DNA from: Candidatus Levyibacteriota bacterium
GTDB taxonomy: Bacteria > Patescibacteriota > Microgenomatia > Levybacterales > UBA12049
Length of the DNA stretch: 36,709 nucleotides
Reading direction: 5' to 3'
NCBI GenBank assembly: GCA_016217835.1
Contig: JACRFQ010000017.1
Location: forward strand, 1 to 36,709
The position numbers and the translations under genes were made by a program. Shown here in pieces: positions 8,532 to 18,762 of the stretch. Every line of letters starts with the position of its first letter. Positions within the stretch are counted from its first letter, which is position 1. The notes under the pieces are model-generated. The model saw only the letters and a program-made list of their open reading frames with translations, made no database searches and was not told the DNA's origin.

Positions 8532-9631
8532 AGAGCCAGAAGTAAGATAACTCCAAGTATTGTAATAAAGAACCCAATTGCGCCAATTGCAATAAAGTTA
8601 CTTGGTCCTGTTGGCGGTAATGGGCTTGGATTAGGCACTCCTGATCCTGATGCGATTTCTGACGGGTTTATGGTTAAGATTAGCGTGCAGGTTCCCACCT
8701 GGCTTACTGCTCCATTAACATCGGTAATAGTACCGAATGCTGAAAATGTTCCGGCACTGCGATAGACATGAGAAGTTAATGAATTAACAGATGTTTGTCC
8801 TATTCCGTTTGCTTGCGTTAGTTCTGTTACTTGTCCGTCGCCAAAATTAAATGTTGCTTTTAGAATGTCAGCGCTACTTGTTCCGATTAAAGTAAAGTTT
8901 ATGTTATATGGAGCAATACCTGTTAACGCCCTATCCGCTGTAAAACTTGAACAAATAGGTGCGCCGGCAGCGCTTGCAGGAGTTGCAAGGGATATTCCGC
9001 TTGAGGTCGCTTGTCCGGTTGGTACGGTTGTAGGCGTTGGTATGGAAACCTTTGGCGTTGGAGATGGGATTAGTGCTGTTATATTTATTGTTGCAGAGGA
9101 AGAATTTAATAAAAGATTTTCGTTAAATTGATCAGTTGTTCCGACAGATAAAACTTGTGTTTGATTACCAAATCCAACTTGCGTTGAAGCAGGGCTTGTT
9201 GTATTCAGAGCCTTAAAAGTTAAGGTACCTATTTTTGTAGAACTTGTAATTGGCGGAGCGCTTGCTCCAATAGAAAGAGTAAAAGAAATTTTACCGGGTT
9301 CAAAAACAGGTCCCTGGACTACGGATCGAAAAGATGTTGTATTTGGTACAAAACCTGCGCCCTCTGTTGCAAGTTTAGTATCATCGTAATTAATATAAAT
9401 TTTAACAAAAGATACAGAGTTAGAGCCTGGATTTATATTAATATCAAAACTAGTATTTGCACCGCTATCCACAGATTGTGAAGCAGGAGTGAATGATAAA
9501 CTTGTGGATGGAACAGTGGATGTTTTTGCATTTTGTTGTAGCGAAACAAGATAAATAATTAAGGGTATTGCGATAAGCAAAACAACCACGAAACCCAATA
9601 AGAGAATTTTTTTCCCTGAAGGCATAGCCAT
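8528..9631 (-). CDS. Cohesin/PKD-domain surface protein with LPPTG anchor
   Basis: This 367-residue protein begins with a signal peptide-like helix (about residues 8-30; GKKILLLGFVVVLLIAIPL). A cohesin-like beta domain follows (about 45-185): LSFTPASQSVDSGANTSFDI, then 'VKIYINYDDTKL' and 'IGTLTFKALN', all typical of cohesin/dockerin-related modules in bacterial surface proteins. After a Pro/Thr linker comes a PKD-like domain (about 225-320; 'ATFNFGDGQVTELT' and 'HVYRSAGTFSA'). The end carries LPPTG at 338-342 and a hydrophobic helix, but the usual basic tail is missing because the protein stops right after LLLAL. It is predicted to be displayed on the cell surface. The gene converges on lepA with overlapping stop codons and has no obvious co-transcribed partner. 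Confidence 0.78.
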   Translation of the reverse strand: MAMPSGKKILLLGFVVVLLIAIPLIIYLVSLQQNAKTSTVPSTSLSFTPASQSVDSGANTSFDININPGSNSVSFVKIYINYDDTKLATEGAGFVPNTTSFRSVVQGPVFEPGKISFTLSIGASAPPITSSTKIGTLTFKALNTTSPASTQVGFGNQTQVLSVGTTDQFNENLLLNSSSATINITALIPSPTPKVSIPTPTTVPTGQATSSGISLATPASAAGAPICSSFTADRALTGIAPYNINFTLIGTSSADILKATFNFGDGQVTELTQANGIGQTSVNSLTSHVYRSAGTFSAFGTITDVNGAVSQVGTCTLILTINPSEIASGSGVPNPSPLPPTGPSNFIAIGAIGFFITILGVILLLAL

Positions 9632-9673
9632 GATTAAATGGTATAGAAAATAGCCTTAAGTGTCAATATACCC

Positions 9674-9729
9674 TTGACAGAAGAATCAGTATGTTGTATA
9701 AATTAGCAGTCGAATTGTTTAACTGACAT
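9674..9729 (+). promoter_or_regulatory. groESL promoter with CIRCE-like operator
   Basis: A textbook promoter is present: TTGACA (9674-9679), 17 bp, TATAAA (9697-9702). Directly behind the -10 is TTAGCAGTC (9703-9711), 9 bp, then AACTGACAT (9721-9729). The left arm matches the CIRCE arm TTAGCACTC in seven of nine bases. The right arm matches the expected inverted repeat of the left arm in only five of nine. The exact 9-bp spacer and the better copy at hrcA make it a likely HrcA operator, probably weaker. Confidence 0.65.
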
Positions 9730-9736
9730 TATTTTT

Positions 9737-10030
9737 ATGGTAAAAACAAAAATTACACCACTTTTTGATAACGTTTTAATAAAACCTTTAGAAGCCGAGG
9801 TAAAAACATCTTCGGGCATTATTCTACCTGACAGCGCAAAAGAAAAACCTCAAATGGGAGAAGTTGTTGAAGTTGGTCCAGGAAAAACGGATGAGGGAAA
9901 ACTTGTTCCTGTTTCAGTAAAAAAAGGTCAAAAAGTAATGTACAAAAAATGGGGCGGGAATGAAATAAAAATAAACGGGCAAGAACTAACCTTAGTAGAA
10001 GAAAAAGATATATTGGCTATTATCGAATAG
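9737..10030 (+). CDS. groES: Co-chaperonin GroES (Cpn10)
   Basis: A 97-residue protein with the Cpn10 pattern: 'PLFDNVLIKPLEAEVKTSSGIILPDSAKEKPQMGEVVEVGPG', in which the mobile loop (about residues 17-34) carries the hydrophobic GIIL tripeptide that docks to GroEL, and 'VKKGQKVMYKKWGGNEIKINGQEL' near the end. Normal length. It heads the groESL operon under a strong promoter with a CIRCE-like operator, so HrcA repression is the likely control. Confidence 0.96.
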   Translation: MVKTKITPLFDNVLIKPLEAEVKTSSGIILPDSAKEKPQMGEVVEVGPGKTDEGKLVPVSVKKGQKVMYKKWGGNEIKINGQELTLVEEKDILAIIE

Positions 10031-11723
<1,693 letters not shown>

Positions 11724-11768
11724 CCTTTTCAAACCCCCAACCTTTAATATATAATCTAAAATACTTTT

Positions 11769-12605
11769 ATGAAAAAGATCTTTTATATTGCCGCAATTTT
11801 CTTGCTGGCTGTTGTAGTTTTTGGCATTGTTCTTTTTGTTTTGAGTAAAAATAAAGAAAAAGGAGCCTTGCAAGTAACTTCAGAGCCAAAATCAAGCGTC
11901 TATGTTAACGGAAAAAAAGTAGGACAAACACCATTTAGAACGAGTGAGTTAAGAGACATGTTTGAAGCGGGTAACTACACTGTAAAACTGGTTCCAATCC
12001 TTGGAAACTTTGAACCTTTTGAACAAAAAATTACAATTTCCCCAAAAGTTTTAACCGTTATTGATAGAAATTTTGGACCAACCGGTCTTGAAAGCGGAAG
12101 TGTCATAAGTCTTAAAGAAATTTCCGATAAAAAAGATGCACAAATTTCTATAGTTTCTTTTCCTGATTCTGCGCAGGTTTTTCTAGACAACAATTTAGAA
12201 GGACAGTCTCCAATGCTTTTAAAAAATATTACAGCGTCTGATCACGAAATAAAACTTAGTAAAGAGGGTTATAAAGATAAAATCTCTTTAATAAAAACAG
12301 TGTTAGGCTATAAATTAGAAATATTAATATTTATAGGTATAAATCCAAATGTTGCAAGCGCTTCTGCGGCAATTAATTCCACGCCTTCTGCTTCGTTATC
12401 TTTATCAACAAAGATTTTAATTCTAGAAACCCCTACGGGTTTTTTGAGGGTTAGAAAAGATGCATCTTTAGGAGCTTTAGAGGTTGCACGTGTTAAACCG
12501 GGCGATACATACGATTTATTAGAGGAAAAGAATAATTGGTATAAGATAAAAATTGATGATAAAACTTCGGGTTGGATAAGTTCTCAGTATGCGAAAAAGA
12601 ATTAA
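11769..12605 (+). CDS. Membrane-anchored PEGA-PEGA-SH3 protein
   Basis: This 278-residue protein has an N-terminal hydrophobic helix (about residues 5-27) that anchors it. Two PEGA-type beta domains follow: about 36-105 ('SEPKSSVYVNGKKVGQTPF') and about 121-185 ('SFPDSAQVFLDNNLEGQSPM'). An SH3b-like domain closes the protein (about 218-277; 'PTGFLRVRKDASLGALEVARV' and 'GWISSQYAKK'). PEGA domains are common surface modules, and SH3b domains often bind peptidoglycan or other wall glycans, so an envelope-binding role on the outer face is plausible. The exact job is unknown. TATAAT at 11750-11755 is the probable -10. The stop codon overlaps the convergent UbiA-family gene. Confidence 0.78.
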   Translation: MKKIFYIAAIFLLAVVVFGIVLFVLSKNKEKGALQVTSEPKSSVYVNGKKVGQTPFRTSELRDMFEAGNYTVKLVPILGNFEPFEQKITISPKVLTVIDRNFGPTGLESGSVISLKEISDKKDAQISIVSFPDSAQVFLDNNLEGQSPMLLKNITASDHEIKLSKEGYKDKISLIKTVLGYKLEILIFIGINPNVASASAAINSTPSASLSLSTKILILETPTGFLRVRKDASLGALEVARVKPGDTYDLLEEKNNWYKIKIDDKTSGWISSQYAKKN

Positions 12606-13543
12606 GGAGTCACAAAATAAATCAAAACAACAACAAGAATTGCCCAAACAGTAACGGTTATTAAAAGTGGCTTATCGGAAAAAAGAACTTTTTCAGGACT
12701 TTCCCCTTCGTGTTTTTCGTAAATATCTTGTAAGTACCTCATCAGTCCATAAACAACAGGAATAATTGTAATCATGAGCCATTTCCTCTGGAAAAAAGTT
12801 GGTAAAAAATCAGGCATTAGTATGCCAAGTGATAATTTAAACCCCCCGGGATTTTCTAAAAAAGTAAAAAGAGAGTAGGTTATAAAAGTTGAGGTTGCAA
12901 AAATAGATGCATAGACATCTAGTAATCTTTCGGAATAATGAGATAAAGATTTTCTGGTTGCCGCAATATTAAAATCTTTATTTTGTGAAAGTAAAGTTAA
13001 CTCGCTTCTTCTTTTGCCAACAGCTAAAAATAGGGAAATCGAAATGGTTGTTAATAAAAGCCAAACAGATATATGATATCCGCTTGCAAATTCTCCGCCG
13101 TAAACTCTTAAGATATAACCTGTAGCAATTGCAAGAATATCAACGACAGCTATAGATTTAAGAAATGAAGAATAAAGGAACTGAACAAATAAGTATGTTA
13201 GAGAAAGACCAAAAAATGCCGGAGTGATTGATTTGGCAACAACTAAAGAACCAATTATTAAAAACAATGCTAAACTAGCTCCCAGTGTTATGGGCACATC
13301 TCCATGGGCAATTGGCCTAAATCTTTTAAAAGGATGGAGTCTATCTTTTTTAATATCAAAAATATCATTAACAATATAAGTAGCGCTTGAAAGTCCGCAA
13401 AAAACAAAGAAACTTAGTAGTACGTTTTCAAAAACAGGCTTATCAAAGAGCGCGCCAGCAAAGGTGATTGCTGCAAAAACAGCAAAATTTTTGACCCATT
13501 GTCTGGGTCTTACTAATCTTAAAATATTATAAATGAGTTTCAT
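12602..13543 (-). CDS. UbiA-family prenyltransferase, decaprenyl-phosphate phosphoribosyltransferase-like
   Basis: A 313-residue membrane protein with about nine predicted helices. RPRQWVKN at 12-19 and the Asp-rich motif NDIFDIKKDRLHP at 59-71, continuing with KRFRP, match the subset of UbiA enzymes that transfer 5-phosphoribose to polyprenyl phosphate (the DprE-pathway first step in mycobacteria) better than the quinone or heme branches. The second Asp motif (LLDVYASIFATS) is degenerate compared with the typical YDxxD. Such an enzyme would feed an arabinose/ribose-type lipid-linked sugar donor. It overlaps the next upstream gene by 17 bp and belongs to the glycan cluster, which supports this role. 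Specificity remains an inference. Confidence 0.75.
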   Translation of the reverse strand: MKLIYNILRLVRPRQWVKNFAVFAAITFAGALFDKPVFENVLLSFFVFCGLSSATYIVNDIFDIKKDRLHPFKRFRPIAHGDVPITLGASLALFLIIGSLVVAKSITPAFFGLSLTYLFVQFLYSSFLKSIAVVDILAIATGYILRVYGGEFASGYHISVWLLLTTISISLFLAVGKRRSELTLLSQNKDFNIAATRKSLSHYSERLLDVYASIFATSTFITYSLFTFLENPGGFKLSLGILMPDFLPTFFQRKWLMITIIPVVYGLMRYLQDIYEKHEGESPEKVLFSDKPLLITVTVWAILVVVLIYFVTP

Positions 13544-14600
13544 CCGAGTGTTTTGTTAATAAATGTAAAAAAAGTAGAGCGCCTCCGACTACAATAATAA
13601 GCATGATTATTGCAAACAATTTTCCCTTGCTTGAAAGCACTAGTGATAATGAGCCTAATATAGCAGAAACAACCCAATAAAACAACGCAACTCTTCTTTG
13701 ACTAAAGCCAAGGCTAAGTAATAAATGGTGAAGGTGTTTTTTATCATGCCAGAAAGGCGATTTTCCCGATGCAATTCTTCGCATAATAGTAAATAAACCA
13801 TCTGTCATAGGAACCCCCATAACAAGAATTGCCGTTGCTAATTTTGCGCTTGAAAGAATTGATGCAACTGCTAGTAAAAGATAAATAGCTGTCGCGCCAT
13901 AACCCGGGAAAATTTTTGCAGGATAAAAATTAAAAACTAAAAATCCCAACGAAGAACCTGCAATTATAAAAGAAAGAATTGCTGCAATTTCGCTTGTTTG
14001 ATCAAGTAGGGTAAATCTAAGACTAAGGATTCCAATAACGATTGCAGAAATTGCAACAATACCGGGCATCTGACCATCAACTCCCTTACTCCAATTAAGC
14101 ATATTCATAACCCAAACAATCCAGAGTATGGCAATTAAATCTGAAAGAAAGGTAATGGTTGTTCCTTGCCAAAACGGAATCTGAATATTATTTAGATAAA
14201 GTATGCCGCCGAACGGATTTGTGATAAAGGGAATATCAGTTCCCATATAAACTACAAAAATGGCAGTGCCGATATTTATTACAAATCTTAAATATGGTGA
14301 TAAATCATATTTGTCGTCCAAAACTCCAATCAACAAGGAAACAAATGAAGCAAAGAACAAAGCGATAATAATTTTACTTAAGGGGAGAAACAGGATTCCC
14401 GCCACTAATATTCCTATAAAAAGAGGAATTCCTCCGCCTCTTGGAATAGGTTTTTTGTGTAGTATTGCCGGATGTTTATGTTTTTTGGGATCGTCTACGA
14501 TGTTATATTTTTTAAGAAAAAATAGCGATATGGGAGTTGCAATTAAAGTAGCTAAAAAAGCGACTAGTAATGGGAAAATTGTTAAATTAAAGTTATACAT
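13527..14600 (-). CDS. Polyprenyl-phosphate sugar-1-phosphate transferase (WecA/TagO/MraY family)
   Basis: A 357-residue protein with about 10-11 helices. It shows the family's 'HKKPIPRGGGIPLFIG' (with the Gly-rich loop), the first Asp pair DDKYDLSPYLRF, the 'NMLNWSKGVDGQMPG' loop, the 'MGVPMTDGLFTIMRR' motif and 'WHDKKHLHHLLLSLGFSQRR', all hallmarks of the PNPT superfamily. The His-rich loop is the WecA/TagO type rather than MraY, so it probably loads GlcNAc-1-P or a similar sugar onto undecaprenyl phosphate to begin a surface polysaccharide. Confidence 0.88.
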   Translation of the reverse strand: MYNFNLTIFPLLVAFLATLIATPISLFFLKKYNIVDDPKKHKHPAILHKKPIPRGGGIPLFIGILVAGILFLPLSKIIIALFFASFVSLLIGVLDDKYDLSPYLRFVINIGTAIFVVYMGTDIPFITNPFGGILYLNNIQIPFWQGTTITFLSDLIAILWIVWVMNMLNWSKGVDGQMPGIVAISAIVIGILSLRFTLLDQTSEIAAILSFIIAGSSLGFLVFNFYPAKIFPGYGATAIYLLLAVASILSSAKLATAILVMGVPMTDGLFTIMRRIASGKSPFWHDKKHLHHLLLSLGFSQRRVALFYWVVSAILGSLSLVLSSKGKLFAIIMLIIVVGGALLFLHLLTKHSDETHL

Positions 14601-14953
14601 TAAAGCACCACGAATATAGTTCTTGCTATAAAGAGAAAATTTAATATAGCAATTATAAACGTGATGGCTGAAACAATTCTTGCAATTAGTGGATTTTTTA
14701 AATAGACGAATGAGGAAAAAATAATATTTATTAGAAATATTATGCCAAAAACAGCAACCGGAATAAATATTCCGGAAGTTTGGGTAAGCCTTTGCGTACC
14801 CCAGGGAAGTTGATTAAAAATCGGTATTAATGGAGGAAGATTTTTATAGTTAAACAATATAAAAATTATTGTTAGAAAAGTTAATATCAGGCTAATATTA
14901 AAGCCTCTAAATGTCCATCTATCGGCTTTAATATTATTAATAAAACTTTTCAT
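14600..14953 (-). CDS. Small three-helix membrane protein of the glycan cluster
   Basis: A 117-residue protein with three predicted helices (about residues 19-36, 60-82 and 90-114). The loop 'YKNLPPLIPIFNQLPWG' resembles the 'LPDQIPTHFN' segment of DUF1648-type membrane proteins; that is a weak likeness. It overlaps its upstream neighbour by 17 bp and abuts the WecA-like gene, so it is translated as part of the operon. Function unknown. Confidence 0.65.
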   Translation of the reverse strand: MKSFINNIKADRWTFRGFNISLILTFLTIIFILFNYKNLPPLIPIFNQLPWGTQRLTQTSGIFIPVAVFGIIFLINIIFSSFVYLKNPLIARIVSAITFIIAILNFLFIARTIFVVL

Positions 14954-16421
14954 AAATTTCTATACCATTCAAATTCATTTTAAGAGAATAATCAAAAAGA
15001 GAAAAGGGGTAAGCGGAAGTATTGGGCATTACAACGATAAATTTTGGATTACTTTTTAAAAGACCAACTTTTGTATTTTCAAAACCATCTTTATAATTCG
15101 TAATATGATAAGCAACGGTATATCTTCCCGGCGGAAGTTTTTGGGTTAATGTATAAACTTGCGCATTATTGCCCCAGATAAAAATATTATCAGATGGTTT
15201 ACTGTGGGTATTTATATAACCGGCTATGTCATAGTCATTTGGAGTATTTCTATCAAAGAATCTCTGATATTCATAAACACTTTTTTGTTGCGTTAAAAAA
15301 GATACAAAATTTTGGTAGTAAAAAACAGTTTTTGTATAAAAACTAAAACTTAGTAAAACTGCAATTAAAGTCGTCAAAAGAACAACTCCTGATAATTTTG
15401 AGAAATTTTTATTTACAATAAATAATCCAATCGTTAAGGAAAATGCCGGAAGCAAAACTAAAACATAATGGGTATAGGGTCTTTGGGAAAAATAAGCGTT
15501 AAAAAGTGAAAACCCAAGCCATAAGAGAATAAGCATAAATGAGTTTCCATAAATTTTTCTTTTTGAAAAAATAAATAAAGAAAATAAAGAAAGAAGTATC
15601 AATTTAAAAATCAAAAGTCCTTGTGGGATTATGAATTTATTACCATAATTTACGTAGCCAACGTTATTAAATAAAACTGCTTTTAAAAAATAAGAAAAAG
15701 CGTCATTTATTAAAAAGAAAACAGTAACTAATAAAATAGGAGTTACGAATCCTAAGATAAAAGGAAGAATCGTTTTAAATTCTCCAATCAAGTTTTTAAT
15801 TTTAATCACATCAAGTAATTTTTTTGAAGAATTTGCAAAGACTAAAAATACAGTAAATGCAGCAAAGTCAAACAGGGCAACAATTTTTAAAAGAAAAGAT
15901 ATTCCCAAAATAAACCCTGCATATAAAAGAAGTTTAGTTTTTTTGTTTTGTATATCTGTTTCTAAAGATTTCAGAACTAAAATTGCTCCCAGGATATTTG
16001 GAAAAAGCATAAAGTTTTCGGCATTTGCAATATTGCCTTCAATGAGCGGAAGACCAAACAGAATAGCAAAGAATCCCGTTGAAATAAAAACAGCCTTCCT
16101 ATTCTCAAAAAGTTTTTTAGCAAGAAAATAAAATGCGCCGATAGCTAAAATGCCCGCCATTAAAGACAAAAGGCGGATTGCAAATTGATCTGAAGAGACA
16201 AGGGTATATAAAAAATAAAGAAGCGGTGGTTTATTGTCAAAAACATCTCTGTATAAAAGTCTTCCTGCATTCATGCCAGTGCCAAGTACTTGATATATTC
16301 CTTCATCACCATACCAATTTGGTTCAAAAAGCGAAGGAAATCTTAAGAAGAAAAAAACAACAGAAATTACTATTAAAAACCAACACCCAATACTTTTTTC
16401 AAGCCTTGTTAGCATTTTCAT
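14937..16421 (-). CDS. PMT/ArnT-like GT-C glycosyltransferase
   Basis: This 494-residue membrane protein has about 11-12 helices. The first extracytoplasmic loop contains 'WYGDEGIYQVLGTGMNAGRLLYRDVFDNKPPLLYFLY', so it has both the catalytic Asp-Glu pair (GDEG) and the DNKPPLLYF element of the PMT_2/GT39-GT83 family. Such enzymes transfer a sugar from a polyprenyl-phosphate carrier to a protein, lipid or glycan on the outer face. It lies between the GT2 enzyme and the WecA-like enzyme, which could make the carrier-linked sugar it uses. (Acceptor and sugar are unknown.). Confidence 0.8.
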   Translation of the reverse strand: MKMLTRLEKSIGCWFLIVISVVFFFLRFPSLFEPNWYGDEGIYQVLGTGMNAGRLLYRDVFDNKPPLLYFLYTLVSSDQFAIRLLSLMAGILAIGAFYFLAKKLFENRKAVFISTGFFAILFGLPLIEGNIANAENFMLFPNILGAILVLKSLETDIQNKKTKLLLYAGFILGISFLLKIVALFDFAAFTVFLVFANSSKKLLDVIKIKNLIGEFKTILPFILGFVTPILLVTVFFLINDAFSYFLKAVLFNNVGYVNYGNKFIIPQGLLIFKLILLSLFSLFIFSKRKIYGNSFMLILLWLGFSLFNAYFSQRPYTHYVLVLLPAFSLTIGLFIVNKNFSKLSGVVLLTTLIAVLLSFSFYTKTVFYYQNFVSFLTQQKSVYEYQRFFDRNTPNDYDIAGYINTHSKPSDNIFIWGNNAQVYTLTQKLPPGRYTVAYHITNYKDGFENTKVGLLKSNPKFIVVMPNTSAYPFSLFDYSLKMNLNGIEIYEKFY

Positions 16422-16424
16422 ATT

Positions 16425-17918
16425 TTAAAGCTTTTCGGTTACTTTATATTCTAATCTTTTACCAAGCATAAGTTGAGTATGGGAAATGAGTGCCGGAAGA
16501 GCGCCTAGAAAAAAACCAACAAGCGGAAGAAGCAAGAATTCTAATGGGAATAATAATTGTCTTTTTTTTGAAATATTTTGGTGTTTTGGTCTTTGTCTAA
16601 AATCAATTATTAACATAGCTGCTGTTGCAAGAAGACAAAGCGTTAGTATGAATCCTGCCAGTTGAGGCAGGGTATAACCAAGAGTTGTTCTTGCAAATAC
16701 CGGATTAACAAAAGGCATAATATTTGCTGCTATGGTTATTATAAACCAATTGACCGGCCATAGGAAGTGATCTAATAAAACATGGAAAAGCATGGTGGTT
16801 TTTCTATAAAACGGAACATTTGGAACCGTAAACCACCATTTAATAAAAAGCGGATCATCTGAAGCGCCCCAACTCCAGCGTCTTTCCTGCTGATATTTAT
16901 TTTTTAAAGAATTAATATAAGAAGATGAAAGGGGAGCATCCATGGAAGTTTTTAGAAATATCGGTTCTGCAAAAACATTGCCTTGTTTTTTATAGAATGC
17001 TTTAAAAAATATTCTGTAGTCTTCAGGAATTACGTCCGTATCCCAATATCCAATTTCGTGTAAAAGCTTTAGAGATAGTGAATATGTAGAATTAGAAACT
17101 AACCTATCTTTTTGCACCAAAAGCCCCGTTCTCCATAAAGATCCAAAAAACGAAATTATTCTGATTGGGGCGGGAACATGCCAGAAATTATTGTAATTTA
17201 CATTAGCAGATTGCCAGAATTTTCCATACCTGTTGTTATCTGTTAAAAAACTATGGGAAAGATAAGAATAATATTGCGGATCAAAAATTGAGTCGGCGTC
17301 AACAGATGAAATTGTTGCAAATTCGTAGTCAACAATGCCGGTTTCTACGAGTTTTTTGTATGCAACTTTTCCGCCGTACGCCTCATTAGATGATTTGCCT
17401 TTTACCTCTCCTTCGATATCCGGATGAAGTGTGAAAAAAATATCACCGAACGCATCTTTAAATTCTTCTACTAATTTCTTACCTCTCTCTTTTGCTTGTT
17501 CTTCCCGCTCTTCCATAGCTAAAATCACATAAATTCTTTTAGTTGGGAATGTTTGATCAGAAAGGCTTTCAATTGTTTTTCTTAGTTTTTCTAAGGTTTC
17601 TTTATAGTTTGGAATAACTACAATGTGTGCTACTTTTTCAAAATTTTCTAAAGGCTTTGCGTTTTCTAACCAATTTTGCCTTTCAGCTTTTTTAATTTTT
17701 CTGGCACTTATGAATGCTGTTATAACAAGAGAAAAGCTTCTATAAAACCAATAAACATCAAAAAATAAAATAAAATAAGCGACAAACCAAGGGACAAAAT
17801 AGCTTCCCCAAACAGGCATAGTTATAAGTGTCCACGAAATGAGCCCTGGCATTATTTCAAGTGCCCGGCGTGTTTTAATAGGATAGGTAGTAAAAATTTT
17901 GTTGAAAAAATCTGTCAT
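16425..17918 (-). CDS. Membrane-associated family 2 glycosyltransferase
   Basis: A 497-residue protein with helices at the N-terminus (about 25-65) and three to four at the C-terminus (about 375-485) around a GT-A domain. Visible features are 'VVIPNYKE' at the nucleotide-binding strand, the metal-binding 'SSVDADS', and QQERRWSWG, a QxxRW motif typical of processive or cellulose-synthase-like GT2 enzymes. An acidic 'VIPEDY' (ED catalytic motif) is also there. It therefore looks like an integral enzyme polymerising a polysaccharide at the cytoplasmic face. It is in the same operon as the PMT-type gene, three bases apart. Confidence 0.85.
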   Translation of the reverse strand: MTDFFNKIFTTYPIKTRRALEIMPGLISWTLITMPVWGSYFVPWFVAYFILFFDVYWFYRSFSLVITAFISARKIKKAERQNWLENAKPLENFEKVAHIVVIPNYKETLEKLRKTIESLSDQTFPTKRIYVILAMEEREEQAKERGKKLVEEFKDAFGDIFFTLHPDIEGEVKGKSSNEAYGGKVAYKKLVETGIVDYEFATISSVDADSIFDPQYYSYLSHSFLTDNNRYGKFWQSANVNYNNFWHVPAPIRIISFFGSLWRTGLLVQKDRLVSNSTYSLSLKLLHEIGYWDTDVIPEDYRIFFKAFYKKQGNVFAEPIFLKTSMDAPLSSSYINSLKNKYQQERRWSWGASDDPLFIKWWFTVPNVPFYRKTTMLFHVLLDHFLWPVNWFIITIAANIMPFVNPVFARTTLGYTLPQLAGFILTLCLLATAAMLIIDFRQRPKHQNISKKRQLLFPLEFLLLPLVGFFLGALPALISHTQLMLGKRLEYKVTEKL

Positions 17919-17929
17919 ATATTCAGCGT

Positions 17930-18736
17930 TTAGCGCATAGCATTTAGTTTAAATAAACTCATTGCATTCTGGGTTGTAATTTTATCAACTTCGCTAAAAG
18001 AAGTATTTTTAATTTTAGCTATAGTTTCACCCACAATTATAACATAGGAGGGTTCATTGCGGCTACCGCGCTTAGGAATCGGCGTTAAGAACGGAGCATC
18101 GGTTTCCGTAACAATTCTTTCAAGCGGGGTATATCCAACAAGATCTTTTAAAGAAGTGTTTTCACCGGGCGCAATACCATTATAAGTAATATTTCCGTCA
18201 AAACCAATATAAAATCCCAAAGCTAGAGCAGTTTTTAAAATTTTTATTTCTCCCGCAAAGCAATGAAACATTCCGGGAGTTTCTTTTAAAATATTTTTAT
18301 GAGATTTAAGTATTTCTAAAATGTCTTTTCCCGCTTGCCGGTTATGGATTTGTAAAGGAAGTTTAAGTTTATGAGCCATTTGAATTTGAGTTTCAAAAAT
18401 CTTTTTTTGTAAAGAAGGATTTACAATCCCATTTGATTTATAAGAAAAATAATCAAGGCCGATTTCTCCGATTGCTAAAACTTTTTTATTTTTGGCAATT
18501 GTTTCTAATTCTTTTTCCCACCCGCTTTCTAATTTATCTGCATGATGGGGATGAATGCCAACAATTGAGTATAAGTTTTCATAATTTTTAGCAAGTTCGA
18601 CAGCTTTTTGACTTGACTCAAGAGAGGTGCCCACATTAATTATTTTTTCAACGCCTGATTCATGCGCTCTCTTTATAACTTCATCGAAATCATTCTCAAA
18701 AGAGTGAAAGTTTAAATGGCAATGAACATCAATCAT
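17930..18736 (-). CDS. tatD: TatD-family metal-dependent hydrolase/DNase
   Basis: A 268-residue TIM-barrel hydrolase. The metal ligands are visible: HCH at residues 4-6, GEIGLDYF, 'LQIHNRQAG', MFHCFAG and TETDAPFL. These are the TatD signatures (3'-5' DNase/RNase-type activity in DNA quality control). Length is normal. It lies downstream of metK in the same direction, but an extended -10 (TGCTATAAT, fwd 18745-18753) precedes its ATG by 8 bp, so it can also be transcribed separately with practically no leader. Confidence 0.92.
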   Translation of the reverse strand: MIDVHCHLNFHSFENDFDEVIKRAHESGVEKIINVGTSLESSQKAVELAKNYENLYSIVGIHPHHADKLESGWEKELETIAKNKKVLAIGEIGLDYFSYKSNGIVNPSLQKKIFETQIQMAHKLKLPLQIHNRQAGKDILEILKSHKNILKETPGMFHCFAGEIKILKTALALGFYIGFDGNITYNGIAPGENTSLKDLVGYTPLERIVTETDAPFLTPIPKRGSRNEPSYVIIVGETIAKIKNTSFSEVDKITTQNAMSLFKLNAMR

Positions 18737-18744
18737 GTAATTTG

Positions 18745-18753
18745 ATTATAGCA
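18745..18753 (-). promoter_or_regulatory. tatD extended -10 promoter, near-leaderless
   Basis: On the minus strand TGC-TATAAT ends 8 bp before the tatD ATG (fwd 18734-18736). No good -35 is seen, as is common with extended -10 elements. Confidence 0.5.
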
Positions 18754-18762
18754 AGATAGAGG

